From Cladophialophora immunda (taxonomy: Eukaryota; Ascomycota; Eurotiomycetes; Chaetothyriales; Herpotrichiellaceae): a stretch of 64,000 nt of DNA. Shown in pieces: positions 11,901 through 22,753 of this stretch (the first letter of the stretch is position 1; the number at the start of each line of letters is the position of its first letter). The DNA lies in the NCBI RefSeq assembly GCF_000835495.1, contig NW_015622542.1, positions 3,804,485 to 3,868,484 of the forward strand. Direction: 5' to 3'. Below the pieces are notes generated by a model. That model was not told the origin of the DNA, did not search any database, and saw only the letters and a list, made by a program, of their open reading frames with translations. The position numbers were made by a program, and so were the translations under genes.

Positions 11901-14900
11901 GGACATGACCAACACCAAAGAAGGGACCAGTGACGCAGGCGGGCCAGACTCGACGTTTACTTTCACGAATCAGAGCGATGCTGCTATGTTCAGCGAAGCT
12001 CGACCGCCTCTCGAAGCTGATCAGATTTTGAACTCGGAGCCTTTTGCTGAAGCAGAATCTCCAGAAAGCCTCAAGAAGGAAGAAGAAACTCCAGTGAGAC
12101 CAACGAGTCTGCCGGGTGAACCCTCTCGAAAGCCCAGGTCCTCGCTTTCAGCACTAGCTAAGCCTTTCGAGTTCAATCCAAGAGTCACTAGGTCATTGGC
12201 ATCCTCCTCATTTGCGAAGCCACAGAAAACTCAAGGGTTAGAAGACTCCAAATATGCAGACACATCAAGTCCGCCGTCTGAGCTTAAGGCTAGTCTTTCT
12301 TCACCACTCACAGATATACCGCACTACGTGGAGAAGGATCATGAATCAGTCGACGAAATGGAGGACACGGTCGAAGTCTTCGAAGAGAAGAGTACCGAAG
12401 ACGAGGTCGTCGAGGTAATTGAAGAGAAATCCGCAGGCGACGAATCCGAACCGCCGCAACGGCGAAAGTACATCCTGGAACGAGCCAAAGACTTCGATGC
12501 AGAACCCGACGTAGAAGCCGATCGGTTTGCCAAGACAGGATCCTCACTGCCGCACGAAGACCAACCTGTTCCATCCTTTGAGGAAATCGATGCTGTTATG
12601 AAACACCTCGAAGTCCATCCAGAACTCGGCGTAGAGCGCAATGATACACCCGTCCAGTCTACGCCGCTCATTGATATGCGCCTGGGAGGTCACTTCCGAA
12701 GCGACGCTCCAAGCCCGAGCCCAGCCAGACACCAAGACACCAAGGCCGTTCAGAGCGACACCTCATACCCACCATCATATGGATTGGGCATTGGGGTGCA
12801 TAACCTGAATTCAGGCAGAGACGATGTCAGCGATTGGGGTGACACGTTACCTGCGGCAGAGGCGGCTAAACTCCAGCTTCGTTCCCAATTCTTTGATGGG
12901 CACGTCAACGACCTAGTAGATGGGTTACTTGAGAACCGGCTTGGACCTCTTGAGCGCACTTTAAGAACCATTCAACATTCGCTGGCATTGATGGCAACTC
13001 AGCAGAATTCGAAGGCCAATAGCCGAGGCCTATCAGCCGACCAAAAGGACTCGGACGCTGATGATGAGGACGAGTACGACGCATTTGAAGGCTTCTCATC
13101 TTACAGAACTCGATCGCCGAATGCCAAAAGAGGGGAGCGGAAACAGGACCTGATCCGCACCGCTGTCGCCGAAGCATTGGCTGCACACCAACCACTTCCG
13201 CCGCCGCAGCCCTCGATCGATTTGACAGAGTTCAGTACCGTTCTACAAGAGATGAGAGAACTCGCTCAGCAAAACGCCTCTCAGAACACTCAAAACGAGC
13301 TGAAGACAATCATGGAAGACGTCATTTCCCATCACCCGAGACTACGAGGCTCAAGAGTCCAGCAGGAACATGAAGCCGCCGACATCAGATACAAACCCCA
13401 GATTGACGGTCTCGAGACGATGTTGAAGATCTCTCAGGAGCACGCAGCCGAGGAAGCCCGCCTCAGACGGACGGCGGAAGAGGAAATCAATGAGCTCAAA
13501 TTACGACTACGCATTGCCGAAGAGGAAGCCGCGCAGTATCGAGAATCTTCTGAAGAGGCTCAGCACACGTTGGAGGCTTTTGTCGAGGAGAAGGACTCGT
13601 ATAAAAACCTTGAGCATGAACTTGAAGGCCTGACTCTAAAAAATTCAGCCCTGGAACATACGCTGGAAGAATATCGGGTCTCAAGCGATCAGTGGCGAGA
13701 AGACATCCGCACGGAACGCGCCTCCAACAAGGAGCTTAAGCGCACCTTGCACGAACTTCATCAACAATTGGTGGATCAGACACAGTCTCGACAAAACCTT
13801 CGAACCAAAGTTGAGCGACTGCAGTCCCAAATCGCACAAGTTGTGCAAGACCTGCATTCTGAACAGGAAGATTGGCGGAATAAGGAACACAGCCTACAAA
13901 GCAAACTCGCCCTCCTACAAGATGCACTTGATCAAGAGCGACGACATCGGGAGAAGGCAGAACTTGAATTGGACACCCTGGATAAAGAACACAAGGCTAA
14001 TCTCCACTTGAAGACGGCTCTGGACCAGGCTCAGTTGGATGTCTCACAACTGAACGAGTTGGTGGCCTCGCTTCGGGAGGAGAACAGGGTCCTGGATACC
14101 AAAGCATTCAACCTAGACCGAGAGTTGGACCATGTCAAGAACAGCAAGGATGCCGAGCTTGCAACTTCCACGGCCAAACTACAGGCTGAACTGGAAAGTG
14201 CCTTGACCAAACTGCAAAGTATCCAGGCTGATTCGGGCGCACAAATCACACGATTACAAGCCCGTCTAGACCATGCTGAGTTGGATCTGGAAGAACAAAA
14301 GGCAAAACATGACGCACTCCTTGCCGAGACCACTGAAGCACACAAGGAGGCTCTTCGGGAAGCTGATGAGAAGAAAGAAAACGCTCTGGAGGACCAGCAC
14401 CAAGCTCACGAGAAGAAACTTAACGAACTGCGCGACCGTCATACAAGGGAACTGCATAATTCGTTTGATACCCGAACGAGACTGGAGCACCAATTCAAGG
14501 AGAGGCTCGTGTTGAGCGAGGACAAGGTGAAGCACCTTGAAAGTAAAGTCGCGGATCTGGAGGAGAGATTGGACATCACGAAATCCGCCGCAAGAGCCGC
14601 CGTGGAAGCTGCAACCGCCAGAGGGGCAAATCTGCCCACTCCAGCTCCGTCCGTCGTGGCATCGCCACCGCAGCGTGCGGCAACTGCTTCTATGTCGTTT
14701 GCCAAGGGGTCGGATGTTCCAGAAAGAATTTCGCCACAAGCTCTTCGGGAGTCCATCATGGTGTTACAAGATCAACTGCAGAACCGCGAGCAGAAGATAG
14801 AACAGCTGGAGGCGGAGCTTGCCGCTGTGGACAAGGACGCCCCCAACAAGATCAAAGAGTGCGACACCGAAATCAGTTGGCTTCGTGAACTATTGAGTGT

Positions 14901-15630
14901 GAGGATCGACGACCTTGAGGATATCATTAACGCCGTTTCAAAAGCCGATTTCGACCGAGATTCAGTCAGAGACGCTGCAATTAGGCTCAAGGCAAATCTG
15001 CAGATGGAACAGCAACTGAAAGAGCGGGGCGCAGCAGGCGGATTAGCCAGTTCCTTCCCGTCAATTTCGAGCCTGTCCAGCTATGCTCAGTCACCCCGTG
15101 CACTTCCAATGGCGGCAGCAGCGGCCTGGGGCAACTGGCGCAGAGCCCGAGAGACCTCGATTGGCGCCATATCCGAACTGGCCACCAACCTAGGGAGCCA
15201 GACACCCTCAAAATCTGCCATCGGTAGTCCTGCAAGTTTCTTGTCCGGAATCATTACACCGCCAGGGACGACTCAGAAGACGCCAAGCTCAAGCGAGACG
15301 CCAGTCCCCCCACCACCGAGCATGAGAAACCCAGCTGCAGGCCCGGTGCTAGCTCGTAAGGCAAGCGGACCCGAAGCCCGACCATTGAGGGCCTACAGTT
15401 CACAACCTCGGACGCTGTCGAGCAAACAGGCAGATAAGCGCCCTGAAAGTTTTCAGCTTCAGCCCAACTCTTCGCCAACCTCACAGCTAAAAATCGACCT
15501 ACCACAGACTCCGGTTCAGGCCAAGGATGAGGCAAACCGGGATCTCACGGACGATGTGGATGACGATGCCTCGCCGCTGGAAGGGAAGAATACCCAGCAT
15601 CTTGGAGAGACAGAGCCGCTCGCTGAGTGA
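8929..15630 (+). CDS. 2233-residue coiled-coil protein conserved in filamentous fungi
   Basis: A single uninterrupted reading frame. The N-terminal ~300 residues are Ser/Pro-rich and probably disordered. A compact conserved patch follows at about residues 308-420, with KKVIWKGKACIIALPL, LLTPRQVKERIEGWIAAGY and WESWVNYLKEEKLRALG. Residues about 420-1400 are low-complexity Ser/Pro/Ala with scattered F-S/T-F motifs. Residues about 1400-1930 are a long Glu/Lys/Leu heptad coiled coil. A short conserved block (AAAAAWGNWRRARE, about 2060-2075) precedes a disordered tail. Such proteins are often auto-labelled myosin-heavy-chain-like, but there is no motor domain; the similarity is only the coiled coil. 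A scaffold or tether is plausible, but I do not recognise a proven function. Confidence 0.85.
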   Translation: MNLDELNHFESTPSGSHRVGLYHSRDSQVSLHPLKAHSLSSTPSENDWISPFTLPPLPTLRRDRDPLDYRQSPDYLRQRDGSGAYYAAAWGSPYATPSPRRTPQPFDSVGQRLNIEAAPPFGSAIGRPTITSTPGDDVDGTESHSRRRLYKSTGLGSRKQSRNPRSERPNWLSDSEESGSDIGVEEEENTPTRVAYLDSWGASPVENVSRLPVRHRSSESLATVTPYTFHDSGRLSIAPERHRMRLPSSAQHNMAEHDSENAPAAEKPLPVLPRQTSQVEDDVKAPESPTSAVRPRPTSMQSYQRPKKKVIWKGKACIIALPLTDREAAGLPPLLTPRQVKERIEGWIAAGYSVDGFGLTDTSAGSSGERSGQSRPVYPDATEIHAERKLREFQVHIPDQAEWESWVNYLKEEKLRALGVSPSNSEAAPSTRSPFSPALSRISSGHPAVATSPPVAASSSSASNSLRATSNPFSPSIMSSAGISPQPGSLGGSQFNGPLKNMHGYKPSIAQSTFHGRIPSPLEPTLSHANSFGNGARPNIQPLSSRQNSFSPNHPLLLPNMGEVLSQPQAMHMRRATANFAGDQGRPNQMQQRGYFPVPQNANQHTPSPTLPQRIEGLVHTPQYSDSSRTPIEIAHPTPKSHRHNLSIALQREIDEAEAALHEKGDGMNEDLDHNDLSSRKDSALDESVNEEPPILRRPETITTADEKSEIETNPSIAATPMLMDDKNPFVNWQALSDAAKAEPKAAPEAVPTTSKFNVEAKEFDPRGGFSSSNFSFAGPSFIPFGLPPPKPAPPAERTAGKNRFSLSHLNADAPAFTPRTAQSALKDAPFTFSTPTFNVDAPVFNPSQSSSTNFKDSVASAGQGPSDNTNSIFGNVVVDLGSKAIRRASKGISTAGSKSKDVQEEDTDNVLDDAGRPMAPVDRQKRARRTGSDGDRSPVFAESAPFHHRRILSEIVDDVDANGPKSETPKKHFDGWAYISADENQLIDAADMTNTKEGTSDAGGPDSTFTFTNQSDAAMFSEARPPLEADQILNSEPFAEAESPESLKKEEETPVRPTSLPGEPSRKPRSSLSALAKPFEFNPRVTRSLASSSFAKPQKTQGLEDSKYADTSSPPSELKASLSSPLTDIPHYVEKDHESVDEMEDTVEVFEEKSTEDEVVEVIEEKSAGDESEPPQRRKYILERAKDFDAEPDVEADRFAKTGSSLPHEDQPVPSFEEIDAVMKHLEVHPELGVERNDTPVQSTPLIDMRLGGHFRSDAPSPSPARHQDTKAVQSDTSYPPSYGLGIGVHNLNSGRDDVSDWGDTLPAAEAAKLQLRSQFFDGHVNDLVDGLLENRLGPLERTLRTIQHSLALMATQQNSKANSRGLSADQKDSDADDEDEYDAFEGFSSYRTRSPNAKRGERKQDLIRTAVAEALAAHQPLPPPQPSIDLTEFSTVLQEMRELAQQNASQNTQNELKTIMEDVISHHPRLRGSRVQQEHEAADIRYKPQIDGLETMLKISQEHAAEEARLRRTAEEEINELKLRLRIAEEEAAQYRESSEEAQHTLEAFVEEKDSYKNLEHELEGLTLKNSALEHTLEEYRVSSDQWREDIRTERASNKELKRTLHELHQQLVDQTQSRQNLRTKVERLQSQIAQVVQDLHSEQEDWRNKEHSLQSKLALLQDALDQERRHREKAELELDTLDKEHKANLHLKTALDQAQLDVSQLNELVASLREENRVLDTKAFNLDRELDHVKNSKDAELATSTAKLQAELESALTKLQSIQADSGAQITRLQARLDHAELDLEEQKAKHDALLAETTEAHKEALREADEKKENALEDQHQAHEKKLNELRDRHTRELHNSFDTRTRLEHQFKERLVLSEDKVKHLESKVADLEERLDITKSAARAAVEAATARGANLPTPAPSVVASPPQRAATASMSFAKGSDVPERISPQALRESIMVLQDQLQNREQKIEQLEAELAAVDKDAPNKIKECDTEISWLRELLSVRIDDLEDIINAVSKADFDRDSVRDAAIRLKANLQMEQQLKERGAAGGLASSFPSISSLSSYAQSPRALPMAAAAAWGNWRRARETSIGAISELATNLGSQTPSKSAIGSPASFLSGIITPPGTTQKTPSSSETPVPPPPSMRNPAAGPVLARKASGPEARPLRAYSSQPRTLSSKQADKRPESFQLQPNSSPTSQLKIDLPQTPVQAKDEANRDLTDDVDDDASPLEGKNTQHLGETEPLAE

Positions 15631-16722
15631 AAATTCCGTTCACAGGCGCATGGTCCGGGGGATACGATGCACACCCCAAACCCCCTTCTTGTCGATCATT
15701 TGGTTTCTCTGTCATTTATTGATTCTATGCATCTTGCATAGACATATGTGTGTGCACAGCTTTCACGTGTGGTGACAATATGTGGAGCAATTACGGGTTG
15801 AAGAACACAGATTGTTTGAAACGAGGACGAAATGCGGAGCGTTGGTACGAGACTATGGAAATTTCTCCTACACGTTCATCTCACTCACTCATTTTCTCCC
15901 TCTCTCCGCAGTGATTGGATTTTGTACAAGAGGAAGAACGATATACCCCTGCTCCGTTTTAGCGTCATTTTGCTATGATACCTTTCTTTTGTTTATTACT
16001 CGGGACGGTCGCTTGTGGATAGAGTGTGGTCAGTATATATATATAGCATAGCGCTGAGGTCATTTCCGTACATAATAGGTCAATATTGAGATATGGCCGA
16101 CAGTCGCCAGTTGACGCACTAAGGGGATTTTCCCAGTAGTCATTGCCTGTTGCAGGAGAAGGGGGAGCACCTCATAGTGGACAAGGTGCGTTCTCGATTC
16201 TAGGTGGATGCAGCCTTGTTCACCGCGCAGCCTCGTCGACGCAGCCTTGTGTGGGGGAGGCATTTCCAACATCAGAGTCTCGCAACTTAGAGAGATAGCC
16301 CGACGACCTGCTTTCTCTCCTATCACTTCTGAAAACTGAGGACCGCGGGTAGAATAATCTACGGAGCACGGCCTTCCTTCTTCGGAAACTCTCACCTCCA
16401 TTCCAAACCCCGACAAAGTGGACGTTCCCACTGGGAGCACTCGATGCGTGCTAGGGAGTGCTTCCCCCTCTTTTCCCTGCTTCCCCCGATCGTCATTGTA
16501 TGATTTCTTCCCTTGAAACTCTGTTGCCTAGTTCCAGCGACAAATTCATATATCCCGTGTATCATCTCCAGAGACTTGGGGGGGTTGTCTACTGCTGCAT
16601 ACACACTCCAGGCCCGTGCCAGACGAGCCTACGGGATACACGGTTGGAATTCTTGGAGGCATATCAGCATTCCCCTCAACAGACCAAATACACATATCGA
16701 GACCAGACGCCCGTTCGCCACC
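15631..16722. other. intergenic, 1.1 kb
   Basis: Holds the 3' UTR of the coiled-coil gene and the promoter of the beta-lactamase-like gene. A TA run (TATATATATATAG) lies near 16036-16047. No gene recognised. Confidence 0.5.
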
Positions 16723-18684
16723 ATGGGGGCTAGATTTACGACGGCCATTCTGTTGGCGACGTTCCCCTTCATCTCCCTCATAGGTGCAACCTGCTATTCG
16801 CAATCGCCTGTATTCTTGCCGCCGACGTATTCGAAATCCCATCCCGAGCTTCTGGAAGCATTTCGGCACATCGGGGCGTCGGTATCGTCACTTTTTGCCA
16901 CACACCCCGACCTCAATGCATCGTCTTGCTCAATCGAGATCACTTCTCCCCACTCAACGCTCTGGTCCGCCTTCCACACCGCCTCCGAGAAAGACCCCGA
17001 GAGGCCAGGAGCCGAGCAGGTTGACGGGAGCAGTGTCTACCGCATTGCCAGCATCACCAAGGTCTTCACGGTCTTGGGGATATTGCAACAACACGCGGCC
17101 GGAAACCTCAGTCTCGATGATCCCGTGGACATGTACATCCCAGCCCTGACGACTTCTCGGCACCAGAGCGGCACCATTCCATGGGAGGGTATCACCTTGA
17201 GGTCGCTGGCGAGCCAACTGTCCGGCATCCCGCGCGACTGGGCGCAGAGCGATTTGCTCACAGCCTTTCCGGACCCCAGCGTCATTGGCCTGCCTCCCCT
17301 GCCTCCGTCCGCGCCAGAACGGTCGGGCCTCCCAAAGTGCGACTCGTACGGGAAGTACAAGCCGTGCACGGCGACAGACCTGCTGCACTATCTCTCCGAC
17401 ATGCCACCCGTGTTCATGCCGAACCAGAAATCCACGTACTCGAACATCGCCTTTGAGTTGCTGGGCCTCGTCCTCGCCAACGTCACGGGGCGAGACTATG
17501 AAGACTACATCGAGTCCTCCATCCTCCGCCCCCTGAACATGACATCGACGTCATTTCGCAAACCGCCAGATGCCGTCGCCGTCCTCCCCAAGGGCGATGC
17601 CTGGTACTGGGATGTCGACGAAGGGGTGCAGAACCCCACCGGAGGCCTATACTCGGCTTCCAGTGACATGTCGCTGTTCCTGCGCCACGTGCTGAAGACG
17701 TACCGCAACGTCGCCAATTGCCGGGTCAATTGGCTCCTGCCCGTCTCTTTCACGCCGGGGTGGAAGTCGTTCTACGGGATGCCGTGGGAGCTTCTGCGCG
17801 CGGACCGCATCCTGCCGAGGGACCCGGCCAGGACGGTCAGCTTCTTCACGAAAGGGGGCGGGTTACCGGGCTATCGAACGCTGATTCTGCTGGTGCCGGA
17901 GTACGAGCTGGGAATCACCATCTTCACCGCGGGCGACGAGACTTTCGTGGACCAACTCGTGGAAATGGTGACGGTGCCCCTGATCCGTGCCGCAGACCGG
18001 CTTGCGGCACGCCAGGTCGAGGACAGATACTCGGGTGCCTTCACCGCCACCGGTCCTAGCGGCAGCAGCACCATCAACTCCTCGCTCCAGCTCGCCTACT
18101 CGGACGCGCACGGCCTGGAGATCACGACGTGGATCTCCAACGGCACGGACATGTTCTCTATCATCCCTGCCCAGTTTCGCCTGCCCAAGAACCACCCGTT
18201 CCACCTCCAACTCGTCCCCACGTCGCTCTACCGGGACCAGGACGCGGAGCAGGGCGAACTGTGGAGGATCGCGGTGACCTTGGACCGTCCCGGCGGCCCT
18301 GGCAAAGTGGCCTCGCGGCCGCTACGACAGCAAGGAGGAGAGGGACAGCAGCCGTTGTCGTCAAGCCCGCCGGCACCGGCGTTCCGCGTGTGGGAGGACT
18401 TTTGCGTCAGCGACGTCGACACGATGATGTACGCTGGAAAGCCCTTGAACGAGATCGTGTTCTGGGACGAGCGAGCTATGGCAGCGGCAGCGGCAGGGGA
18501 CAGCGAGGGCGTAGACAATAGCGAGCAGGACGGGGGGAGGTATGGCATGGTGGAATTGACGGCGTTTCGAATCAACATGACCCGTTGCGGTGGTGGAGGG
18601 AGCAGGTATGTTCGTGGTTACAGTGGTGGTGGTGACGGTGAGAAGAAGGCCCATCACGACGACTATGATGATCACCACCGTTGA
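16723..18684 (+). CDS. secreted beta-lactamase-fold serine hydrolase
   Basis: 653 residues. The ATG at 16723 sits in a strong GCCACCATGG context and begins a signal peptide (MGARFTTAILLATFPFISLIG), so I prefer it to earlier in-frame ATGs. Class C beta-lactamase/esterase motifs are present: SITK (nucleophile S110, K113), YSN (Y239) and a GGGLPGY third motif near residue 379 in place of KTG/HxG. The fold includes LSLDDPVDMYIPAL and LRSLASQLSGIPRDW, as in penicillin-binding-protein-like fungal hydrolases. A C-terminal domain of about 200 residues carries several N-glycosylation sequons and a Gly- then His/Asp-rich tail (HHDDYDDHHR). Likely extracellular or vacuolar esterase/peptidase activity; substrate unknown. 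Confidence 0.87.
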   Translation: MGARFTTAILLATFPFISLIGATCYSQSPVFLPPTYSKSHPELLEAFRHIGASVSSLFATHPDLNASSCSIEITSPHSTLWSAFHTASEKDPERPGAEQVDGSSVYRIASITKVFTVLGILQQHAAGNLSLDDPVDMYIPALTTSRHQSGTIPWEGITLRSLASQLSGIPRDWAQSDLLTAFPDPSVIGLPPLPPSAPERSGLPKCDSYGKYKPCTATDLLHYLSDMPPVFMPNQKSTYSNIAFELLGLVLANVTGRDYEDYIESSILRPLNMTSTSFRKPPDAVAVLPKGDAWYWDVDEGVQNPTGGLYSASSDMSLFLRHVLKTYRNVANCRVNWLLPVSFTPGWKSFYGMPWELLRADRILPRDPARTVSFFTKGGGLPGYRTLILLVPEYELGITIFTAGDETFVDQLVEMVTVPLIRAADRLAARQVEDRYSGAFTATGPSGSSTINSSLQLAYSDAHGLEITTWISNGTDMFSIIPAQFRLPKNHPFHLQLVPTSLYRDQDAEQGELWRIAVTLDRPGGPGKVASRPLRQQGGEGQQPLSSSPPAPAFRVWEDFCVSDVDTMMYAGKPLNEIVFWDERAMAAAAAGDSEGVDNSEQDGGRYGMVELTAFRINMTRCGGGGSRYVRGYSGGGDGEKKAHHDDYDDHHR

Positions 18685-19336
18685 CAAGCTTGTCTTTCGG
18701 GACGTGTAGAGGCAGGCAGGCGGTCGATCCCCAAGCTGGGCTGTACCAGAACCAAAACAAGAACGCAACAATGAGGGACAACGACAAGGACTGAGCCAGG
18801 GATGGGAGATGGGGTGCTAAAAAAGGAGGGAAGGTCTACAAACTCAAGGGAACGACATGACACGACACGACAGTCCATTCATTACCCATCCACCCATTCT
18901 CCTGTCTCGTGCCTGACGGACCTCTAGAGAAGGCGACTAGCTGGCCCGCCGACGGCCTGAGTCCAAAGGAATCCGGGCTTCTCGTGTCTCAATGTCTCTA
19001 AGAAAGTTCATGTCTCTGCAGGACGTGGCATCCTGCGTATAGTACAGCCTGTAGGTACTCTGTCTGTACCGCTGTGCCGTCTGGCGCGGCCGCGCCCTGT
19101 GGACGCCCTTTTGTCGAACAGCAAGAATCTACCACCAAGCACACCTGTGCAGGCATTTCCCTCGCGACGACGCCACACGCCGAACACTGTCCATCGCAAC
19201 ACCACCGTTGAACTCCGGGTAGCTATCCTCCCACGCGCAGAAATCAAGCTCGACCTCGACCTCGACCTCGACGTCTTACCTCCCTGGTGGCAAGGCCGCC
19301 CTCGGTCCATCTGCCGCCGCGGCGGTGGTGACCCTC
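18685..19336. other. convergent intergenic, 652 bp
   Basis: Lies between the 3' ends of the beta-lactamase-like gene and the ammonia-lyase gene. Apart from a short hexamer repeat near 19250 nothing is recognised. Confidence 0.5.
19249..19272 (+). repeat. CTCGAC hexamer repeat, 4 copies
   Basis: Four perfect tandem copies of CTCGAC, about 65 bp beyond the stop codon of the ammonia-lyase gene, so probably within its 3' UTR. Confidence 0.85.
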
Positions 19337-21667
19337 TTACTGTGTCGCCTTCATCACCGCACCGTACAGCCTCCCATCCCTCAACGCCCCATAAATGACA
19401 GAGATCCACGACCCGATCGTCTTGACCGGCCGCCCATCCAAGCTATCCAACTTAACGGGGTCCTCGATGTGGCCGCGGTGGAAGGGCACGCCCAGTTCCT
19501 CACGCACGAAGCGGTACAGGACTTTGGTGCCTTTGCCCAGATACTCGGGTGTGGTAGGACGGTCGAAGAAGCTGGCGCGGTGCAGCAGAAACGCGTTGTA
19601 CATGACCTTCTGCAGCGTTTCCACCCAGGCCTTGTGCTGCCGCGCAAATCGCTCCTGGTAAGATCCGCGGTCGTGGTCGTGGTGGCGATCGAATCGGCCC
19701 AGGCAGCTCAAGGTCGGTTCCACCGTGGCCTTTGCGACCTTCTCGCATCGATCCGCCGCGTCACTGCTCGCGCTGACGTACCAGGTCTTACGAATCGAAC
19801 CCCATATCGCGTTGATCAACAGCTCGATCTCATTATCCTCGACCCAGCGCCCAAAAGTCTGGTGGATGGTGGCCTCCACAATGTCCTTGAACTGCGCCAG
19901 GAAGGTCGTGTGCATCGCACGGAGGTCGACCCCCTGGAGGCCAACGTAGATGGCCGACGCCGACATCAGCTGCACGATCTCAACGCTTTGCATCGCATAG
20001 CGGCTTGAAATCAAGGCGAGTGAGTTGATCCCCTGGTTGTGCATCTCAGCCGACTGCACGTGAGAACTGACCGGGTTGGCCAGGAATGCCAACTCCGACT
20101 GATATGCCGCCATGTTGATGTCAACGCCTTTGGCGAAGAAGGAGAGACTGGGGTCATCTGCGGCAAGGTTCGGTGGCAGCCCGTTGTTGTAGGCCGGGTT
20201 GATCAGCTCGCTTGTCTGAGCGAACAGCATCTTGCCGATCATCTGTAGGCAAAGTCTGACCCTCTCGGCGACCATGGTCACCGGCGTGGCCTGGAAATTT
20301 CCTCCACAGTGGACGTCGCGAGCTTGAAGGTCGACAATCGGGTTGTCGGTGGTCGAGTTCAGTTCAATCTTCAACTGGTCAGACGCATGAAGCAAGTCTT
20401 CCAGCAGGGGCCCGACCCACTGGGACGAGGTCCTCGTGGAATACCGATCCTGCACGATTCCTTCCTTGTACCGATCTGCATGGTCGAGGCCTTCGATGAG
20501 CTTAGAGCCTTCGAAGAAAGAGCGCTGGTTCTGTGAGACTTCAACCTGGCCGGGATGAGGACGGATTTCTGCGATGTATGGATGTGTCCATTCGACGTTT
20601 CCTGCCAGGGCTTCAGACGAGAGGCATGTGATGAGCTGTGAGAGAACCGCAAGCTGGTTTGCCTCATATACCGCCAGGCACGCGACAGCCGTGGAGGGCG
20701 CGGTTCCGTTCACCAATGCCAGCCCCTCCTTCGGCCCGAGGACGATGGGTGAGTATTCAATGCTCCTGCCGTTGACCAGCTGCCTGCCATGCTTTGCTTC
20801 ATCTTCCAAATTCAGGCGCTGGATTTCTTTGAACGCATTCCGAGCGGTCATCACCTTGAAATCCCTCCCTTTCCCGGTGCGGACAAACGTGTCGGGATTG
20901 CCTTGCACGGCCCCAGCAATGTATGAGAGTGGCATGAGGTCGCCCGACGCGGAGATGGAGCCTCGGAGGGGCACGATGGGCGTCATGTCTCTCCGGACAA
21001 ATTCCACAAGCGTGTCGGCGATTTGCAGGCTGATGGCCGAGTGGCCGCGAATGTTGGTGTTGCACCTTACCAGCATGGCACCCTTGACCCAGGCGGAGGG
21101 CATGGAATGGGAGTTGGTGTCGTCGTGACCATCGCGTTCTGCTCCGAGGTCTCGTGGAGTGAGGACGGCGGATTGCTGATGTTGAATCAGAGCTCGCTGG
21201 AGAGCCAGCAGCTCGTTGGTGCGAAGGTCCGCGTTGCCCCCAAAGCCAGTGTTGACGCCTGTGTGCGGTGCCCCGTCAGCCTGGGCGAAGCCCAACAATA
21301 GCAACCACCATCGCGGAGCTCACCATAAAGCTTGCTTCCGCTCTCGAGATGAGCATCCAGGATGTCCTGCCCTGCTTCAACGTTGTTCAGGAGCTTGGGA
21401 GTGCGCTCAATGAAGGGCTTGCAGCCGCATCTGAAGCTTGTCGGTCAGAAGAACTGCGTGTGCGCAAGCTTCACAGGTTTGGGGAGCAACGCACCTCGAA
21501 ACAGCCACCACAGTCGCAATATCAAGCTCATGACCATTTATCTCCACATCTCCTTCCTTGAGCAGCGTCTGGACGCGGTCGGCAAGCTCGCAAGTCGCGT
21601 TCAGATGTGGCGTCGGGCGCTTCTTGCCGGCGCGAGACCGGCCGGGCGACGGCGGGCTGATCGTCAT
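19337..21667 (-). CDS. phenylalanine ammonia-lyase (MIO enzyme)
   Basis: Three exons, 21667-21495, 21430-21324 and 21258-19337, separated by 64- and 65-bp GT-AG introns, give 733 residues. The enzyme removes ammonia from phenylalanine (often also tyrosine) to make cinnamate. The MIO prosthetic group forms from A197-S198-G199 in SISASGDLMPLSYIAG. The catalytic Tyr loop YGVNTGFGG (Y93) is rebuilt exactly across the second intron. The HQ pair in LIQHQQ (about 120-121) matches the substrate-selectivity residues of fungal PAL and argues against histidase. Length fits fungal PALs (about 700-740). Cytosolic, no signal peptide. No phenylpropanoid cluster is seen beside it. The MTISPP start is the only good one in exon 1. 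Confidence 0.92.
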
Positions 21668-22753
21668 TGTGTCTTCTCTATTTTTGTCTGTGGAAAGAGG
21701 ACCGTGTCAAGCAGCAGATACTGAAGATAATGTACGAGGAATCCAGTCAGGGAGATATCATGCCTGGGACAAGGGACAAGCAGCCGTTTGAGCAGCGAGG
21801 CGTTTCGCTTGGCGCTCAGGGGCGGGTGAATGGTCGGTGACAAGGTGGTCTTTGTCAAGGCAGGGCAGCCTTGCCGACCCCGTCACCAAGGAGCAGCCCT
21901 TATCGTTATCTCTATACATTCGTGAATACATACTCCCCCACGGGCTTTGTATGGATCATCACTGCATACAAGCTCGTGGCTTGACCTAGGTTACAATCCA
22001 GTGGGTGGTGGGTGGGTGGTGGGTGGGTGGCGGGTGGGTGGGGCAACAACTTCCCTGCGCTGCGCTGCACTGTGCGATACATATTCCACCATCAGCTGGG
22101 CTGCCTTGTGGGCTCTTTGTCCAGGCTTGATCCGATTGTCGGTGATGTGGGATGTTTGCCCCTTGGCTTCCAACACAGCACAGCACAGCCCTCCAAACGC
22201 CCAAGGACAGAACAGACACAGGGAGAGGGAGCGCGCTCAATGTCAACGTGATGGGGCTGAAAGAGAGGGTATCAACTGGGCAGAGGAAGATACAACAGGG
22301 TAGGATGGACACAGTGGTGGCAGAGTCTGTGTGTCAACACACACATACACACCTTCGATCTCACGAATGGGCTGGACTGCTCCTCGGCAGCAGTCACCGC
22401 ACTGTAGCATCTCCCTCTGAACCAGAGCTCCGGGTTTTGAGATTCCTTTCTATGGATTGAACAAGCCAGTTTCGTATCGTACATGAACCAAGAGATCAAT
22501 CCTGGCTGGTCTGCTCTGACCGCTTGGGGCCTGCTGAACACTGAAGCTCAGTCACAGCCCTCCATGACTCTCAGGTCCAACTCAGTACACCAACACCATC
22601 AGGATGCAGAGCCCAGACTCTTCGCATCTCATGCTCTGTCACGGGACATGCCTGGCTCGACCAGTATGATTGGCAACATCATGACCCTTCATATTCGAAC
22701 TCCAATGCCGGTCGAACAAGCACCTGCTACATCCTTGTCTCGTCAGCAACTGT
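21668..22753. other. PAL upstream region, 1.1 kb
   Basis: Promoter side of the ammonia-lyase gene and 3' side of the giant ATPase gene. The only notable element is a G-rich tract at 22000-22043. No gene recognised. Confidence 0.5.
22000..22043 (+). repeat. GGGT-type G-rich microsatellite, possible G-quadruplex
   Basis: Imperfect tandem GGTGGGT/GGGTGGC units give at least six runs of three or more G on the plus strand, spaced by 1-5 nt, about 335 bp upstream of the PAL start codon. The G-rich strand is the template-strand side for PAL. Confidence 0.8.
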
